The notes: a model not told the origin generated them from the sequence alone. Positions 9,344 through 19,283 are shown, counted from the first letter of the stretch. The stretch is 49,315 nucleotides of DNA from Bacteroidaceae bacterium (GCA_900752815.1 CAADWS010000182.1:1-49315); one strand, 5' to 3'. Made by a program: numbers and translations.

Positions 9344-9886
9344 ATGAAAGCAAACGAAGAGCAGGATGAAACCTGCAGAGTGCAGAAAAACCGCGGGGAA
9401 GCGGACGTCCGTAGTGATGATGCGGTGACGATGGCGACGGAAAGTTCGGACACCGATTCGTCCGAAGTCGCATCCGCCCATCATGAAAAGGGATGGCGGC
9501 GGGTGTTGAAACCCGGCGAGTCTACGCGTGAGATGTTGCAGAATCTGACTGATTTGGATGAGGACGAGTCCGTTCCCTTGAATTTCCGTAACATTATAGG
9601 TGGCGATATCCTGGTTTCTTCACTGGTGCGGCGCCAATTGTTTTATCTGCTGTTTCTTTGTATATTGTCCATTATTTATGTGACGAACCGTTATGCCTAT
9701 CAGCAGGATATTATAGAACAGAAGCGCCTGACACACAGTTTGGAAGACAGGCGGCTTCGTGCCATTGTAGCTACGAGTAATTTGACGGAATATACCCGCC
9801 GCAGCAATATTGAACAGCATCTGACCGATACGACAATTCAGTCGACATCGGCGCCTTTCTATTATCTTCATACTGATATGCCATGA
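9344..9886 (+). CDS. FtsL-like cell division membrane protein
   Basis: Small bitopic division protein in the ftsL position of the dcw cluster, 180 residues. A hydrophilic cytoplasmic N-terminal part of about 95 residues, rich in acidic and Ser residues, precedes one membrane helix at about 98-114 and a short periplasmic helical part (YQQDIIEQKRLTHSLEDRRL) likely to form the coiled coil that pairs with FtsB in other bacteria. Bacteroidetes proteins at this place are too divergent for classical FtsL models, so identity rests on topology and position. Its stop overlaps the ftsI start by four bases (ATGA), suggesting translational coupling. Confidence 0.85.
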   Translation: MKANEEQDETCRVQKNRGEADVRSDDAVTMATESSDTDSSEVASAHHEKGWRRVLKPGESTREMLQNLTDLDEDESVPLNFRNIIGGDILVSSLVRRQLFYLLFLCILSIIYVTNRYAYQQDIIEQKRLTHSLEDRRLRAIVATSNLTEYTRRSNIEQHLTDTTIQSTSAPFYYLHTDMP

Positions 9887-12105
9887 AGTTCCAAAGCAAA
9901 AAAGTGATGCCCCGCTATTTCTGTCTGATTGCGGTGCTGGCATTTATCTGTGTCATCGTATTGTTTCGGGCAGGCTACATCATGACTGTGGAGCGGGAGT
10001 ATTGGCTGGAAATCAAACGTTCGCAGACCAGGGACAGTCTGGAGCTCAAGCAGCGACGGGGTGACATCCTGGCCAATGATGGCCGAATTTTGGCCACTTC
10101 GCTCAATGAGTATGTGCTTCACCTCGATTTCATGACATATGAAAAGGATTCCATTCTGCGTGTCAAGGATCAGTATCGTCGCGACACGGCGTTGATGAAC
10201 AATATTGACAGCATAGCCCGCGGCATGCACCGTCTCTTCCCCGACATTGATCCGGAGAAATATAAGAAGCATCTGCTGAAGGGACGGGAGCTTAAAAGTC
10301 ATTATTGGCCTGTATATCCGCCGGAGGTGACTTCGCTGAAACTGGGTCGGAAGGAAAGGAAAAACCGCCAGTTGACATATCTGCAAAAGGCTGAAATAGA
10401 GAAATTACCCTTAATGCGTTATCGGTCATCGTTGAACAGCACGGCCATCAATATGCGGAAGAATCCGTATGGGCGTATCGCGTTCCGTACGGTGGGAGAA
10501 TATCGTGACGAGCCGCGTTTCGGACTTGAATTGTCTTTTGATTCCATCCTGGCCGGAAAGCCCGGACATTATCACAGGGAGAAGGTGCTGAACGCATGGA
10601 TACAGGTGGTCGACCAGCCGGCCGAGGACGGTTGCGACATCATGACTACGCTCGACATCGATATGCAGGATATTGTCGAGAGTGTGCTGAATGAGGAACT
10701 GAAATCCCTGGATGCACATGCCGGAGTCTGCATTGTGATGGAAGTCGCCACCGGCGATGTTTGTGCCATAGCCAGCTTGCAGCGGAATTCGGACGGAAGT
10801 TATACGGAAAATGAGCCGCGCGCCGTCAGCACACATTATGAGCCGGGCTCCGTGTTCAAGCCCATGTCTTTCCTTGTCGCTTTCGACGATGGAAAGGTGA
10901 AGGTGACCGACCAGGTGGACATTAACGGAGGTATCTACACGTTCGGCACGCGTAAACTCAAGGATTCCAACTATCGAAGCGGTGGTACCGTGGGGCCGCG
11001 CGACGTGAAGTTCATCATTCAGAACTCCTCAAATGTGGGAACCGCACGGCTTATCGACCAGGCTTATCTCTCCAACCCCCAGCAGTTCATCGACGGACTC
11101 TACCGTGTGGGAGCGGGCGAGGACCTCAAGGTACCCATTGACGGCTATCTGCCGCCGCATTTCTGCAGCCCCAGCGATAAGTCAAGATATTGGTCGCGTA
11201 CCGATTTGCCCTGGATGAGCATCGGTTATGTTTCACAGTTGCCCCCCATCAATATCTTGAATTTCTATAACGGTATAGCCAATAACGGGCGTCTGATGCG
11301 TCCGCGTTTTGTCAAGGCCGTGTTGCGGAACGGTAAGGTGGTGAAAGAATATCCGCCGGTGGTGCTTCGCGAGCACATGGCGAAACCCGAGGCCGTGCGC
11401 GACATTCAGGAGTGTCTCAAGGCGGTAGTCAATGGAGGTAGTGGCAAGCGTGCCGGTTCTAAGTATTTCCGCAGTGCGGGAAAAACGGGTACGGCACAAA
11501 TCTGGACCGGCCGGGGGCGTACTTCCGATTATTCGCTGACCTTTGTCGGTTATTTTCCGGCCGACCGCCCCCTTTACAGTTGCGTGGTGAACATACAGAA
11601 AACAGGTCCCTTTGCCTATGGCTGGATGAGTGGTAAGGTATTCAAACGGGTATCGGAGCACATTATGGCCCGTTATAACGAAGGCAATTACAAGTCGGCC
11701 TGTGATACGACCGCGGCTCCCATACCGGAAGTGTTGGGAGGAAATCTGACAACGGCGCGGCGTGTATTGGGAGAATTGTCTATTCCCTATGAAGCAGGTT
11801 TCCCCCTGCAGAATGATTCTTCCGTCTGGGGATGCGACAGCGGCGTGTATAATATTGCGTTGGAACCGCGTAACGTGGCCGGCGGCCATGTACCCGATGT
11901 CATCGGTTATGGCTTGCGCGACGCCGTTTATCTGCTCGAGAGCCACGGGCTCCGTGTCCGTGCTTCCGGTGCAGGTCGTGTGGTCCACCAGAGCAAGGCC
12001 GGTGGAGAAAGTTATCATCCCGGAGATACCATCAGGCTGGTGCTCGACACCCATTGGACGAAAGTGAAGAAACGTCCGAAACCGGTAATATCAGCAGGAA
12101 ACTGA
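9883..12105 (+). CDS. ftsI: penicillin-binding protein 3 (FtsI), septal transpeptidase with PASTA domain
   Basis: Class B penicillin-binding protein that cross-links septal peptidoglycan, working with FtsW. 740 residues: N-terminal membrane anchor at about 12-33, dimerisation domain, and transpeptidase domain with catalytic SVFK at 323-326, SSN at 382-384 and KTG at 534-536. A PASTA domain covers about 666-722 (HVPDVIGYGLRDAVYLLE). The C-terminal PASTA extension is absent from Escherichia coli FtsI but common in Bacteroidetes. It overlaps the ftsL-like gene by four bases. Confidence 0.95.
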   Translation: MKFQSKKVMPRYFCLIAVLAFICVIVLFRAGYIMTVEREYWLEIKRSQTRDSLELKQRRGDILANDGRILATSLNEYVLHLDFMTYEKDSILRVKDQYRRDTALMNNIDSIARGMHRLFPDIDPEKYKKHLLKGRELKSHYWPVYPPEVTSLKLGRKERKNRQLTYLQKAEIEKLPLMRYRSSLNSTAINMRKNPYGRIAFRTVGEYRDEPRFGLELSFDSILAGKPGHYHREKVLNAWIQVVDQPAEDGCDIMTTLDIDMQDIVESVLNEELKSLDAHAGVCIVMEVATGDVCAIASLQRNSDGSYTENEPRAVSTHYEPGSVFKPMSFLVAFDDGKVKVTDQVDINGGIYTFGTRKLKDSNYRSGGTVGPRDVKFIIQNSSNVGTARLIDQAYLSNPQQFIDGLYRVGAGEDLKVPIDGYLPPHFCSPSDKSRYWSRTDLPWMSIGYVSQLPPINILNFYNGIANNGRLMRPRFVKAVLRNGKVVKEYPPVVLREHMAKPEAVRDIQECLKAVVNGGSGKRAGSKYFRSAGKTGTAQIWTGRGRTSDYSLTFVGYFPADRPLYSCVVNIQKTGPFAYGWMSGKVFKRVSEHIMARYNEGNYKSACDTTAAPIPEVLGGNLTTARRVLGELSIPYEAGFPLQNDSSVWGCDSGVYNIALEPRNVAGGHVPDVIGYGLRDAVYLLESHGLRVRASGAGRVVHQSKAGGESYHPGDTIRLVLDTHWTKVKKRPKPVISAGN

Positions 12106-12172
12106 GAGTGTCTTATATTCAGTAGCTGGGATATCCCACCCAACTTTCATATATCTATAAAAAATCACAGTT

Positions 12173-13630
12173 ATGATTCTGTCAGAAGTTCTCGCAAAAG
12201 TGGCTCCGCTCGAAGTGCGGGGCAATCTGGAAGTCAATGTTACGGGAGTGAATATCGATTCGCGTAAAGTGGCGGGTGGCGATTTGTTCGTAGCCGTGAA
12301 AGGTACGCAGACCGACGGTCATGCCTATATCGGAAAAGCCGTGGAGCAAGGTGCGGTGGCTGTGTTGCAGACGCAGCCCATTCCGGAAAATGTGCCCGCG
12401 GGTGTTACGTTTGTGCGCGTGGCCGACACGGAGGATGCTGTGGGTCGGGTGGCTACCCGCTTCTATGGTGAGCCTACCCGGCGTCTGAAACTGGTGGGCG
12501 TAACGGGTACCAACGGAAAGACAACCGTAGCGACCTTGCTTTATCAGATGTTCCGTGCGTTCGGCCACAAGTGCGGTCTTTGCTCCACTGTGTGCAATTA
12601 CATTGACGGCGAGGAGCTTCCTACCGATCATACCACTCCCGACCCCATAGAACTCAACCGCCTTTTGGGCCGTATGGCCGACGAAGGATGTGAGTACGCC
12701 TTTATGGAATGCAGTTCGCACGCAATTCATCAGAAGCGTATCGGTGGCCTTCGTTTTGCCGGTGGCATCTTTACGAATCTGACGCGTGACCATCTTGACT
12801 ATCACGGCACGTTTGAGAACTACCGGGATGCCAAGAAACAGTTCTTCGATATTCTTCCGGCCGATGCTTTTGCCATAGTCAATGCCGACGACCGTAACGG
12901 CAGTTTCATGGTGCAGAACACACAGGCAACCGTGCGCACTTATTCCACGCGTACGGCAGCCGACTTCAAAGGGCGTATTGTTGAGGAGTCGATAGAAGGC
13001 ATGTTGCTGGACATGGACGGCCGCGAGGTCAGCGTGCAGTTTGTAGGGCGCTTCAATGTGTCGAACCTGCTGGCCGTATATGGAGCGGCGCAGATGCTCG
13101 GGAAAGAACCGCTCGAAATATTGCGTGTGCTTTCCGGATTGCGACCGGTCAACGGACGCTTCGAAACCATCCGTTCACCCAAGGGATTCAGCGCCGTGAT
13201 TGATTATGCCCATACACCCGACGCATTGCAGAATGTGCTGACGGCCATCCGTGAAGTGTTGCGTGGCAAGGGACGCATCATCACCGTGTGTGGAGCCGGC
13301 GGCAACCGCGACAAGGGCAAGCGCCCGCTGATGGCCCAGGAGGCAGCCAACCGTAGCGACCGTGTCATCATCACGAGCGACAACCCGCGTTTTGAAGAGC
13401 CGCAGGATATCATCGCCGACATGTTGGCCGGGCTCGACGAGCAGCAGATGCAGAAAGTGGTGAGCATTACCGACCGCCGCGAAGCCATCCGTGCTGCTAC
13501 GATGATGGCCCAGCCGGGCGATGTCATTCTTGTGGCAGGAAAAGGGCATGAACCCTATCAGGACGTCAAGGGCGTGAAGCATCATTTTGACGATCATGAG
13601 GAAGTGCGTGCGGCTTTTGGCTTAGAGTAG
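12173..13630 (+). CDS. murE: UDP-MurNAc-L-Ala-D-Glu:meso-diaminopimelate ligase MurE
   Basis: Cytoplasmic Mur ligase adding the third residue of the peptidoglycan stem peptide. 485 residues. The ATP-binding motif TGTNGKTT is at 111-118. DNPR at 403-406 is the signature of enzymes that take meso-diaminopimelate and not lysine, so the wall is of the A1gamma type expected of Gram-negatives. It follows ftsI by 67 nt. Confidence 0.96.
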   Translation: MILSEVLAKVAPLEVRGNLEVNVTGVNIDSRKVAGGDLFVAVKGTQTDGHAYIGKAVEQGAVAVLQTQPIPENVPAGVTFVRVADTEDAVGRVATRFYGEPTRRLKLVGVTGTNGKTTVATLLYQMFRAFGHKCGLCSTVCNYIDGEELPTDHTTPDPIELNRLLGRMADEGCEYAFMECSSHAIHQKRIGGLRFAGGIFTNLTRDHLDYHGTFENYRDAKKQFFDILPADAFAIVNADDRNGSFMVQNTQATVRTYSTRTAADFKGRIVEESIEGMLLDMDGREVSVQFVGRFNVSNLLAVYGAAQMLGKEPLEILRVLSGLRPVNGRFETIRSPKGFSAVIDYAHTPDALQNVLTAIREVLRGKGRIITVCGAGGNRDKGKRPLMAQEAANRSDRVIITSDNPRFEEPQDIIADMLAGLDEQQMQKVVSITDRREAIRAATMMAQPGDVILVAGKGHEPYQDVKGVKHHFDDHEEVRAAFGLE

Positions 13631-13739
13631 TGTCCGGTCTCGGGCCTGCACGGTTGCCGGCTGCCCAGTTGTGGCGCCAAGCCGAAAAGGGAACGGTCCG
13701 TCTACAGGATTTTCTTTAATCAGAATAATACGCAATCAC

Positions 13740-15011
13740 ATGTTATACTATTTGTTTCGACTCTTAGAGCAGTTTGGCGTGCCGGGTTCAGGCATGTGGT
13801 CCTACATCTCGTTCCGTTCGCTGCTGGCACTGATGTTGGCGCTGGTCATATCGGCTTGGTTTGGCGAGCGCTTTATACGCTGGATGAAGAAACGCAAGAT
13901 TTCCGAAACGCAGCGTGATGCCTCCATCGACCCCTTTGGCGTGAAGAAACTCAATGTGCCTACCATGGGCGGCATCATTATCATTGTGGCAACGCTGGTG
14001 CCCTGTCTGTTGCTGGGCCGTCTCCGCAATATTTATATGTTGCTGATGATTTTCTCCACGGTCTGGCTGGGAGCAATCGGTTTTCTGGATGATTACATCA
14101 AAGTGTTCCGGAGAAACAAGGACGGTCTGTCCGGCCGTTTCAAGATACTGGGACAAGTGGGGCTGGGACTTGTCGTCGGACTGACGCTCTATCTGAGTCC
14201 GGATGCGGTCATCCGTGAGAACATAGAAGTGGAGCGTACGGGTGTGGGAACGGAAATCGTGCACAAGAGCACGGCCGAGAAATCAACCGTGACCACCATT
14301 CCTTTCTTCAAGAACAACAATCTGGACTATAGTGATTTGGTCTCGTTCATGGGCGACTATAAGACTGAGGCCGGCTGGATATTGTTCGTGCTGGTAACCA
14401 TCCTGGTGATTGCCTCCGTGTCCAACGGTGCCAATCTGAACGACGGTATGGACGGTATGGCGGCGGGCAATTCGGCCATCATCTGTATTGCGCTGGGCAT
14501 TTTGGCCTACGTGTCGAGTCATATCGAGTTTGCCAGCTATCTGAACATTATGTATATTCCCGGTTCGCAGGAACTGGTGATTTTCATTTGTGCTCTGGTT
14601 GGCGCCTTGATAGGCTTCTTGTGGTATAATGCCTATCCGGCACAGATTTTCATGGGCGACACGGGTTCGCTGACCATTGGCGGTCTCATAGCCGTTCTGG
14701 CCATTATCATCCACAAGGAACTGCTGATACCTATTCTCTGTGGTATTTTCCTGATAGAAAGTCTCAGCGTCATTTTGCAGGTGGAATACTATAAATTCTT
14801 CAAGCGTCGCGGACAGCAGCGCCGTATCTTCAAGCGCACGCCGATTCACGATACGTTCCGCACCTTGCCCGACCAGCTCGTGCCCGGGACCCGCTATCTG
14901 TTGGGCAACTGGCCGCGGGGTGCCTGGCATGAATCGAAGATTACCGTCCGGTTCTGGATTACGACGATATTGCTGGCTGCGGCCACCATCATCACATTGA
15001 AAATCCGTTAG
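13740..15011 (+). CDS. mraY: phospho-MurNAc-pentapeptide transferase MraY
   Basis: Integral membrane enzyme that moves phospho-MurNAc-pentapeptide onto undecaprenyl phosphate to form lipid I. The ATG at 13740 gives 423 residues (MLYYLFRLLEQFG); an in-frame extension to 13671 has no family resemblance and was left out. About ten membrane helices. Catalytic motifs: DD at 117-118, NLNDGMDG at 232-239, and FMGDTGS with D307. A Bacteroidales-type insertion follows PIHD (segment with DQLVPGTRYLLGNW) before the final helix. murD starts 15 nt downstream. Confidence 0.95.
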   Translation: MLYYLFRLLEQFGVPGSGMWSYISFRSLLALMLALVISAWFGERFIRWMKKRKISETQRDASIDPFGVKKLNVPTMGGIIIIVATLVPCLLLGRLRNIYMLLMIFSTVWLGAIGFLDDYIKVFRRNKDGLSGRFKILGQVGLGLVVGLTLYLSPDAVIRENIEVERTGVGTEIVHKSTAEKSTVTTIPFFKNNNLDYSDLVSFMGDYKTEAGWILFVLVTILVIASVSNGANLNDGMDGMAAGNSAIICIALGILAYVSSHIEFASYLNIMYIPGSQELVIFICALVGALIGFLWYNAYPAQIFMGDTGSLTIGGLIAVLAIIIHKELLIPILCGIFLIESLSVILQVEYYKFFKRRGQQRRIFKRTPIHDTFRTLPDQLVPGTRYLLGNWPRGAWHESKITVRFWITTILLAAATIITLKIR

Positions 15012-15026
15012 TGTACGATTATAAAT

Positions 15027-16355
15027 ATGAAGCGAATTGTCATTTTGGGCGCAGCCGAGAGCGGTGTGGGTGCTGCTATTCTGGCACAACAGCAGGGCTG
15101 CGAGGTATTTGTCTCCGACATGGGGACCATCAAGGAGCACTACAAGGCCATGCTCGACAGTTATGGATTGCCTTGGGAGGAAGGACAGCACACGGCTGCG
15201 CTGATACTGAATGCCGATGAGGTCATCAAGAGTCCCGGCATTCCCGAGACGGCGCCCATGATTGTGGCGTTGCGCGAAAAGGGCGTTCCCGTCATCAGTG
15301 AGATTGAGTTTGCCGCCCGTTACACTTCGGCACGCATGGTCTGCATCACCGGCAGCAACGGGAAAACCACGACAACCTCGCTCATCTACCATATTCTGCA
15401 GAAGGCCGGACTGAATGTGGGGCTGGCCGGTAATATCGGGCATAGTCTGGCGTTGCAGGTGGCTACGGCTCCCCATGACTGCTATGTCATCGAACTTTCT
15501 TCCTTCCAGCTCGACGGCATGTATGATTTCCGGGCTAATGTGGCCGTGTTGCTCAATATTACGCCCGATCATCTTGACCGCTACGACTTCTGCATGCAGA
15601 ATTATGTGGATTCCAAAATGCGCATTTTGCGAAACCAGCAGGCCGATGATACGTTTATTTACTGGATGCAGGATGAATACATAGGCCATGAACTGTCGAA
15701 ATATGCGGTGGAATCGCGCGTGCTGGCTTTTGCGGACCATCCCTGTGCCGGTGCGGCGGGAGCTGTGGACAACGGCGTGCTGACCCTGCAGGAGCCGGCC
15801 GCCTTCAGTATGCCCGTTTCGGAAATCGGCATTACAGGCAAGCACAACTGGCGTAACGCCATGGCGGCTCTGGCTGCCGGTGCCACCGAGGAGGACGTCC
15901 GTCGCGGACTGGCCGATTTCCCCGGCGTGGAGCATCGCCTTGAGCGGGTTTGCGAAGTGGAGGGCGTCCGTTATGTGAACGACTCCAAGGCCACCAATGT
16001 GGATGCCTGCTATTGTGCGCTTGACAGTATGACCACTCCCGTGGTGCTCATAGTGGGAGGGAAGGACAAAGGCAATGACTACACCCAGCTCTATCCTCTG
16101 GTGCGCGAAAAATGCCGGGCGCTCGTTTATCTGGGTGCCGACAACGCCCGGTTGCACGAGGCTTTTGACACCTTGGGGCTTCCCGTGGCTGACACCCATT
16201 CCATGAAGGACTGTGTGGAAGCCTGTACCCGTCTGGCCCGGAGTGGCGACACCGTCCTGCTGAGTCCCTGCTGTGCAAGTTTCGATTTGTTCCGGAATAT
16301 GGAGGACCGCGGTGAGCAGTTCAAGGAGTTTGCCCGCGCACTGGCGAAGGCCTGA
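15027..16355 (+). CDS. murD: UDP-MurNAc-L-alanine:D-glutamate ligase MurD
   Basis: Cytoplasmic ligase that adds D-glutamate to UDP-MurNAc-L-Ala. 442 residues, typical length. Rossmann-like N-terminus KRIVILGAAESG, ATP-binding GSNGKTTTT at 109-117, and the central-domain segment NITPDHLDRYD. Position between mraY and ftsW is standard. Confidence 0.96.
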   Translation: MKRIVILGAAESGVGAAILAQQQGCEVFVSDMGTIKEHYKAMLDSYGLPWEEGQHTAALILNADEVIKSPGIPETAPMIVALREKGVPVISEIEFAARYTSARMVCITGSNGKTTTTSLIYHILQKAGLNVGLAGNIGHSLALQVATAPHDCYVIELSSFQLDGMYDFRANVAVLLNITPDHLDRYDFCMQNYVDSKMRILRNQQADDTFIYWMQDEYIGHELSKYAVESRVLAFADHPCAGAAGAVDNGVLTLQEPAAFSMPVSEIGITGKHNWRNAMAALAAGATEEDVRRGLADFPGVEHRLERVCEVEGVRYVNDSKATNVDACYCALDSMTTPVVLIVGGKDKGNDYTQLYPLVREKCRALVYLGADNARLHEAFDTLGLPVADTHSMKDCVEACTRLARSGDTVLLSPCCASFDLFRNMEDRGEQFKEFARALAKA

Positions 16356-16396
16356 AGAACTTCCGGCTCTATTATCTAAACTCATATACCAAGATT

Positions 16397-17734
16397 ATGT
16401 CCGTTTTCAACAAAAAGATTTTCCACGGCGACAGCGTTATCTGGGGCATTTATATCGTTCTGTGCATTATTTCAATCATAGAGGTATATAGTGCGGCCAG
16501 CACTTTGTCGTATAAAACCGGAGATTATCTTTCGGCTCTTATCCGTCAGGCCAGTTTTTTGGGTCTGGGCACCCTGGTGCTGGTGCTGGTGCACAATATT
16601 CCGTGCCGTTATTTCAAGATAGTTTCGGTCATTGGCTGGCCTTTGATTCTCATTTTGCTGTTTCTGACGCTCTTCAAGGGAGTCGACACGAATGAGAGTT
16701 CCCGGTGGTTTGGCGTGTTTGGCATCCAGTTTCAGCCGTCCGAGCCCGCCAAGGGCATAGTCATAACGGCTGTGGCGCTGATTCTTGCTGTCATGCAGCG
16801 GGAGGACGGAGCCGACCGCAAGGCGATAAAATACGTTTTGGGAGTCACGCTCCCCGTCTGCATGCTCATTGTGACGGAAAACCTTTCGACGGCGGCCATA
16901 CTTTTTGCCGTGGTTTTCATGATGATGATTGTCGGCCGCGTGCCCGTTTCGCAACTGCTCAAACTGACCGGGGTGATGATTGCTTCGGTGGCCGTGGTCA
17001 TTATTTTGGGGCATACCGTCTTCAAGGGTGCCCCCAAGGACAGCGTGTTTCACCGTTTCGACACCTGGTCGCAGCGTATTGACGACTTTGTCGGCATCCG
17101 CTCTGCCGAGGCCGATACGCTCCAGATAGGGGCCGGCGGCAAACGCCAGGAACAGGTGAAGAAAAAGTTCGACCTGAAGGAAAACGCTCAGGTGGGCCAT
17201 GCGTCCATCGCCATTGCGTCCAGCAATCTGGTGGGGCTGATGCCGGGCAACTCGGTGGAGCGCGACTTCCTCAGTCAGGCCTACTCCGACTTTATCTATG
17301 CCATTATCATTGAGGAACTAGGCTGGCTGGGCGGCGCGTTTGTAGCGTTTCTCTATGTTATGCTGCTCTTCAAGACGGGGCGCATAGCCAGCATGTGCGA
17401 GCGCAACTTCCCGGCCTTCCTGGCCATGGGGCTTGCCTTGCTGATGGCAACGCAGGCCTGCATCAACATGATGGTGGCCGTGGGGCTCTTCCCCGTTACG
17501 GGGCAGCCGCTGCCGCTGATTAGCCGCGGCGGAACGGCCACGCTTGTTACCTGTGCCTATTTCGGAATGATTCTCAGCGTCAGCCGTTACGCACGTAAGA
17601 ATCAGGATGAAAAAAGCGTGTCGCATCTTTTTGCCAGCGGCAGAAAAAATAAGGACGGCGAGTATACCATGGACCTCCATGCCGAAAACGAGCCGGCGCC
17701 CGAGGCGTTTGAGGACGACAAGGGCATCATGTAA
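16397..17734 (+). CDS. ftsW: FtsW, SEDS-family septal peptidoglycan glycosyltransferase
   Basis: Polytopic SEDS protein of 445 residues that polymerises septal glycan strands from lipid II together with FtsI. About ten membrane helices. Visible family features are the ESSRWFGVFGIQFQPSE segment and the late PLISRGGTATLVT motif. A hydrophilic C-terminal tail of about 50 residues follows the last helix. In most Bacteroidales murG, murC, ftsQ, ftsA and ftsZ come next; here the cluster stops and a cyclophilin gene follows after 206 nt. Confidence 0.94.
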   Translation: MSVFNKKIFHGDSVIWGIYIVLCIISIIEVYSAASTLSYKTGDYLSALIRQASFLGLGTLVLVLVHNIPCRYFKIVSVIGWPLILILLFLTLFKGVDTNESSRWFGVFGIQFQPSEPAKGIVITAVALILAVMQREDGADRKAIKYVLGVTLPVCMLIVTENLSTAAILFAVVFMMMIVGRVPVSQLLKLTGVMIASVAVVIILGHTVFKGAPKDSVFHRFDTWSQRIDDFVGIRSAEADTLQIGAGGKRQEQVKKKFDLKENAQVGHASIAIASSNLVGLMPGNSVERDFLSQAYSDFIYAIIIEELGWLGGAFVAFLYVMLLFKTGRIASMCERNFPAFLAMGLALLMATQACINMMVAVGLFPVTGQPLPLISRGGTATLVTCAYFGMILSVSRYARKNQDEKSVSHLFASGRKNKDGEYTMDLHAENEPAPEAFEDDKGIM

Positions 17735-17940
17735 AATCCTTTGGCCGGAAGGCCGCGGGGCAGTTGCCTTATGGTGTCCGCGCGCGGTGGCGTGGCGCGG
17801 TTTCCGTTGACTGTTTTCTCCGGTGCGTGGACGGCCTGTCGCTGGCGCCGGGATGTCGTGTTGCCGGCATTGCCGGCAGCGAACGGAGTTGCCGCGCGGT
17901 TTCCGTTTCCGTAAGTTATTCCTTGATTCCTTTTTTGCTT

Positions 17941-18630
17941 ATGATGAAGTATTTACTTTTACTGTTGTTTTGCCCGCTGCTGGCATGGGCCCAGCAGGCC
18001 GATAAGCGTCAGCGGGTGCGGCTGGAGACCGACCGGGGAAACATCACCATTGCACTTTATGACGAAACGCCCGGCCATCGCGACAATTTTCTTCGCCTGG
18101 TGCGCGAGGGATTTTATGACAGCCTGCTGTTTCATCGGGTGATTGAAGATTTCATGATTCAGACCGGCGACCCCGATTCGCGTAAGGCACAGCCGGGTGC
18201 CAAGTTGGGTGACGGCGGACCCGGTTACGACCTGCCTGCCGAAATCTGTCTGCCCAAGTTGTTTCACCGTCGCGGTGCGGTGGCGGCAGCCCGCGAATCC
18301 GACGACGTGAATCCGGAGCGCCGCAGCAGCGGTTCGCAGTTCTACATCGTGTGGGGACGCATGGGAACGCCGAAAACCGTGGGACGTGCCCGGCAGCAGG
18401 TGGAGAAAGCGACCGGCGGGCGATATACCATAACGGACGAGATGGAGGAGACCTATTGCCTCTATGGCGGTACGCCGCATCTCGACGGTGCCTATACCGT
18501 TTTCGGTGAGGTAGTGGAAGGACTGGACGATGTGGTGTATGCCATACAGATGGAGACCACCGACGACAACGACCGTCCCTTTGCCGATGTTCGCATTCTT
18601 CGGGCCGTGGTGCTCGAACCTCAGCCGTAG
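17941..18630 (+). CDS. secreted cyclophilin-type peptidyl-prolyl isomerase
   Basis: Periplasmic PPIase catalysing cis-trans isomerisation of prolyl bonds. 229 residues from the ATG at 17941; upstream in-frame sequence to 17764 has no signal and was excluded. Signal peptide MMKYLLLLLFCPLLAWA then QQ. The cyclophilin core is clear: FHRVIEDFMIQTGDP supplies the Arg, Phe and Gln of the active site, and SGSQFYIVWG follows. An insertion of about 40 residues with KTVGRARQQVEKATGG precedes HLDGAYTVFGEVVEG; similar insertions occur in Bacteroidetes homologues. Not a lipoprotein, since no lipobox is present. Confidence 0.9.
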   Translation: MMKYLLLLLFCPLLAWAQQADKRQRVRLETDRGNITIALYDETPGHRDNFLRLVREGFYDSLLFHRVIEDFMIQTGDPDSRKAQPGAKLGDGGPGYDLPAEICLPKLFHRRGAVAAARESDDVNPERRSSGSQFYIVWGRMGTPKTVGRARQQVEKATGGRYTITDEMEETYCLYGGTPHLDGAYTVFGEVVEGLDDVVYAIQMETTDDNDRPFADVRILRAVVLEPQP

Positions 18631-18745
18631 TTTTGTTCCGTCCGCCCGCGGTGGACTGTCGGTCCGGAGCTTTTTGCCAATGCGGCGGGAAGCGCTTTCC
18701 GGCTTCTTGAGTCGTCTGGAAAACAGGAGTGCCGGCAGTCCGATA

Positions 18746-18798
18746 GTTAACGATTCATAAATGGCATTTGGATTTCGCTTCCAGAAATGCTATCTTTG
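18746..18798 (+). promoter_or_regulatory. orphan promoter with conserved GTTAACGATTC box (copy 1)
   Basis: GTTAACGATTC at 18746-18756; TTTG at 18767-18770; 20 bp; TATCTTTG at 18791-18798. The box is 15 bp from TTTG. The same parts with identical spacing occur on the minus strand at 42642-42590. No gene lies downstream on this strand; the sequence runs straight into a hairpin terminator. Confidence 0.75.
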
Positions 18799-18853
18799 TC
18801 ATACAGGAAGCGGGAAAGTCGGATTGCATGTCCGGTTTTCCCGCTTTTTTTCT
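18799..18853 (+). ncRNA. candidate tiny RNA / terminator hairpin (copy 1)
   Basis: Directly after the promoter ending at 18798, AGCGGGAAA-TCGGA pairs with TCCGG-TTTCCCGCT around a short loop, followed by seven T. With initiation near 18805 the RNA would be about 45 nt, essentially only the hairpin. A hairpin of different sequence stands at the same place in the second copy (42538-42589). It could also serve as a distant terminator for the cyclophilin gene 180 nt upstream. Confidence 0.4.
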
Positions 18854-18881
18854 AGTCTTCCGTTTTTTTTCAGGCTCCAAT

Positions 18882-18923
18882 CGTAAAAACACTCCTTACT
18901 TTCGTAAAAACTGTTCCTGCTTT
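18882..18923 (-). repeat. 21-bp intergenic repeat, two units
   Basis: Read on the minus strand: AAAGCAGGAACAG-TTTTTACG (18923-18903), then AAAGTAAGGAGTG-TTTTTACG (18902-18882), exactly 21 bp apart. Same family as the arrays at 29848, 35763 and 42465. Confidence 0.75.
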
Positions 18924-19249
18924 TGTTTTTCTTCTTCCTGACTTCGTCGAATTTTGGCCCGGATGAGGTGCGACGAGGGGCGTTGGAGCGTCGGAGGATG
19001 AAGAATGAATTTTCTAAAAAACGCTTACAGATGTTATTTGTTCGAAAAATGCCGTTTGCGTCTTGCTCTTGTGTGTGCCCGCTCCGTCGGGGTTCGTCTT
19101 CTTCCGTTTTGCTCCTTCTTCATCACGCGTAGAGGAGAGGAAGAGGCGCGGCGGTTCGATGCACGGGACTTCCGGGGAAACAGGCGCGCGGAATGCCCTT
19201 GCCGCCGGCACTGCCGGCAGAGAGAACAGCAGGAAGGAGAGAACAGCAA

Positions 19250-19283
19250 AAAGGGATGTGCAGACTGGCTGCATATCCCTTTT
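19250..19283 (-). terminator. terminator of the minus-strand gene ending at 19346
   Basis: AAAAGGGAT-TGCAG pairs with GCTGCA-ATCCCTTTT around a short loop. Read on the minus strand, the stem ends in CCCTTTTT, about 63 nt after the stop codon. Confidence 0.7.

Noticed and set aside
14283..16385. 700-codon open frame on the minus strand
   Set aside because: Antisense to mraY and murD, rich in His/Gln/Arg, no recognisable domain.
17764..17940. N-terminal extension of the cyclophilin
   Set aside because: The signal peptide begins at 17941; the preceding residues are Arg/Gly/Ser-rich and would bury it inside the protein.
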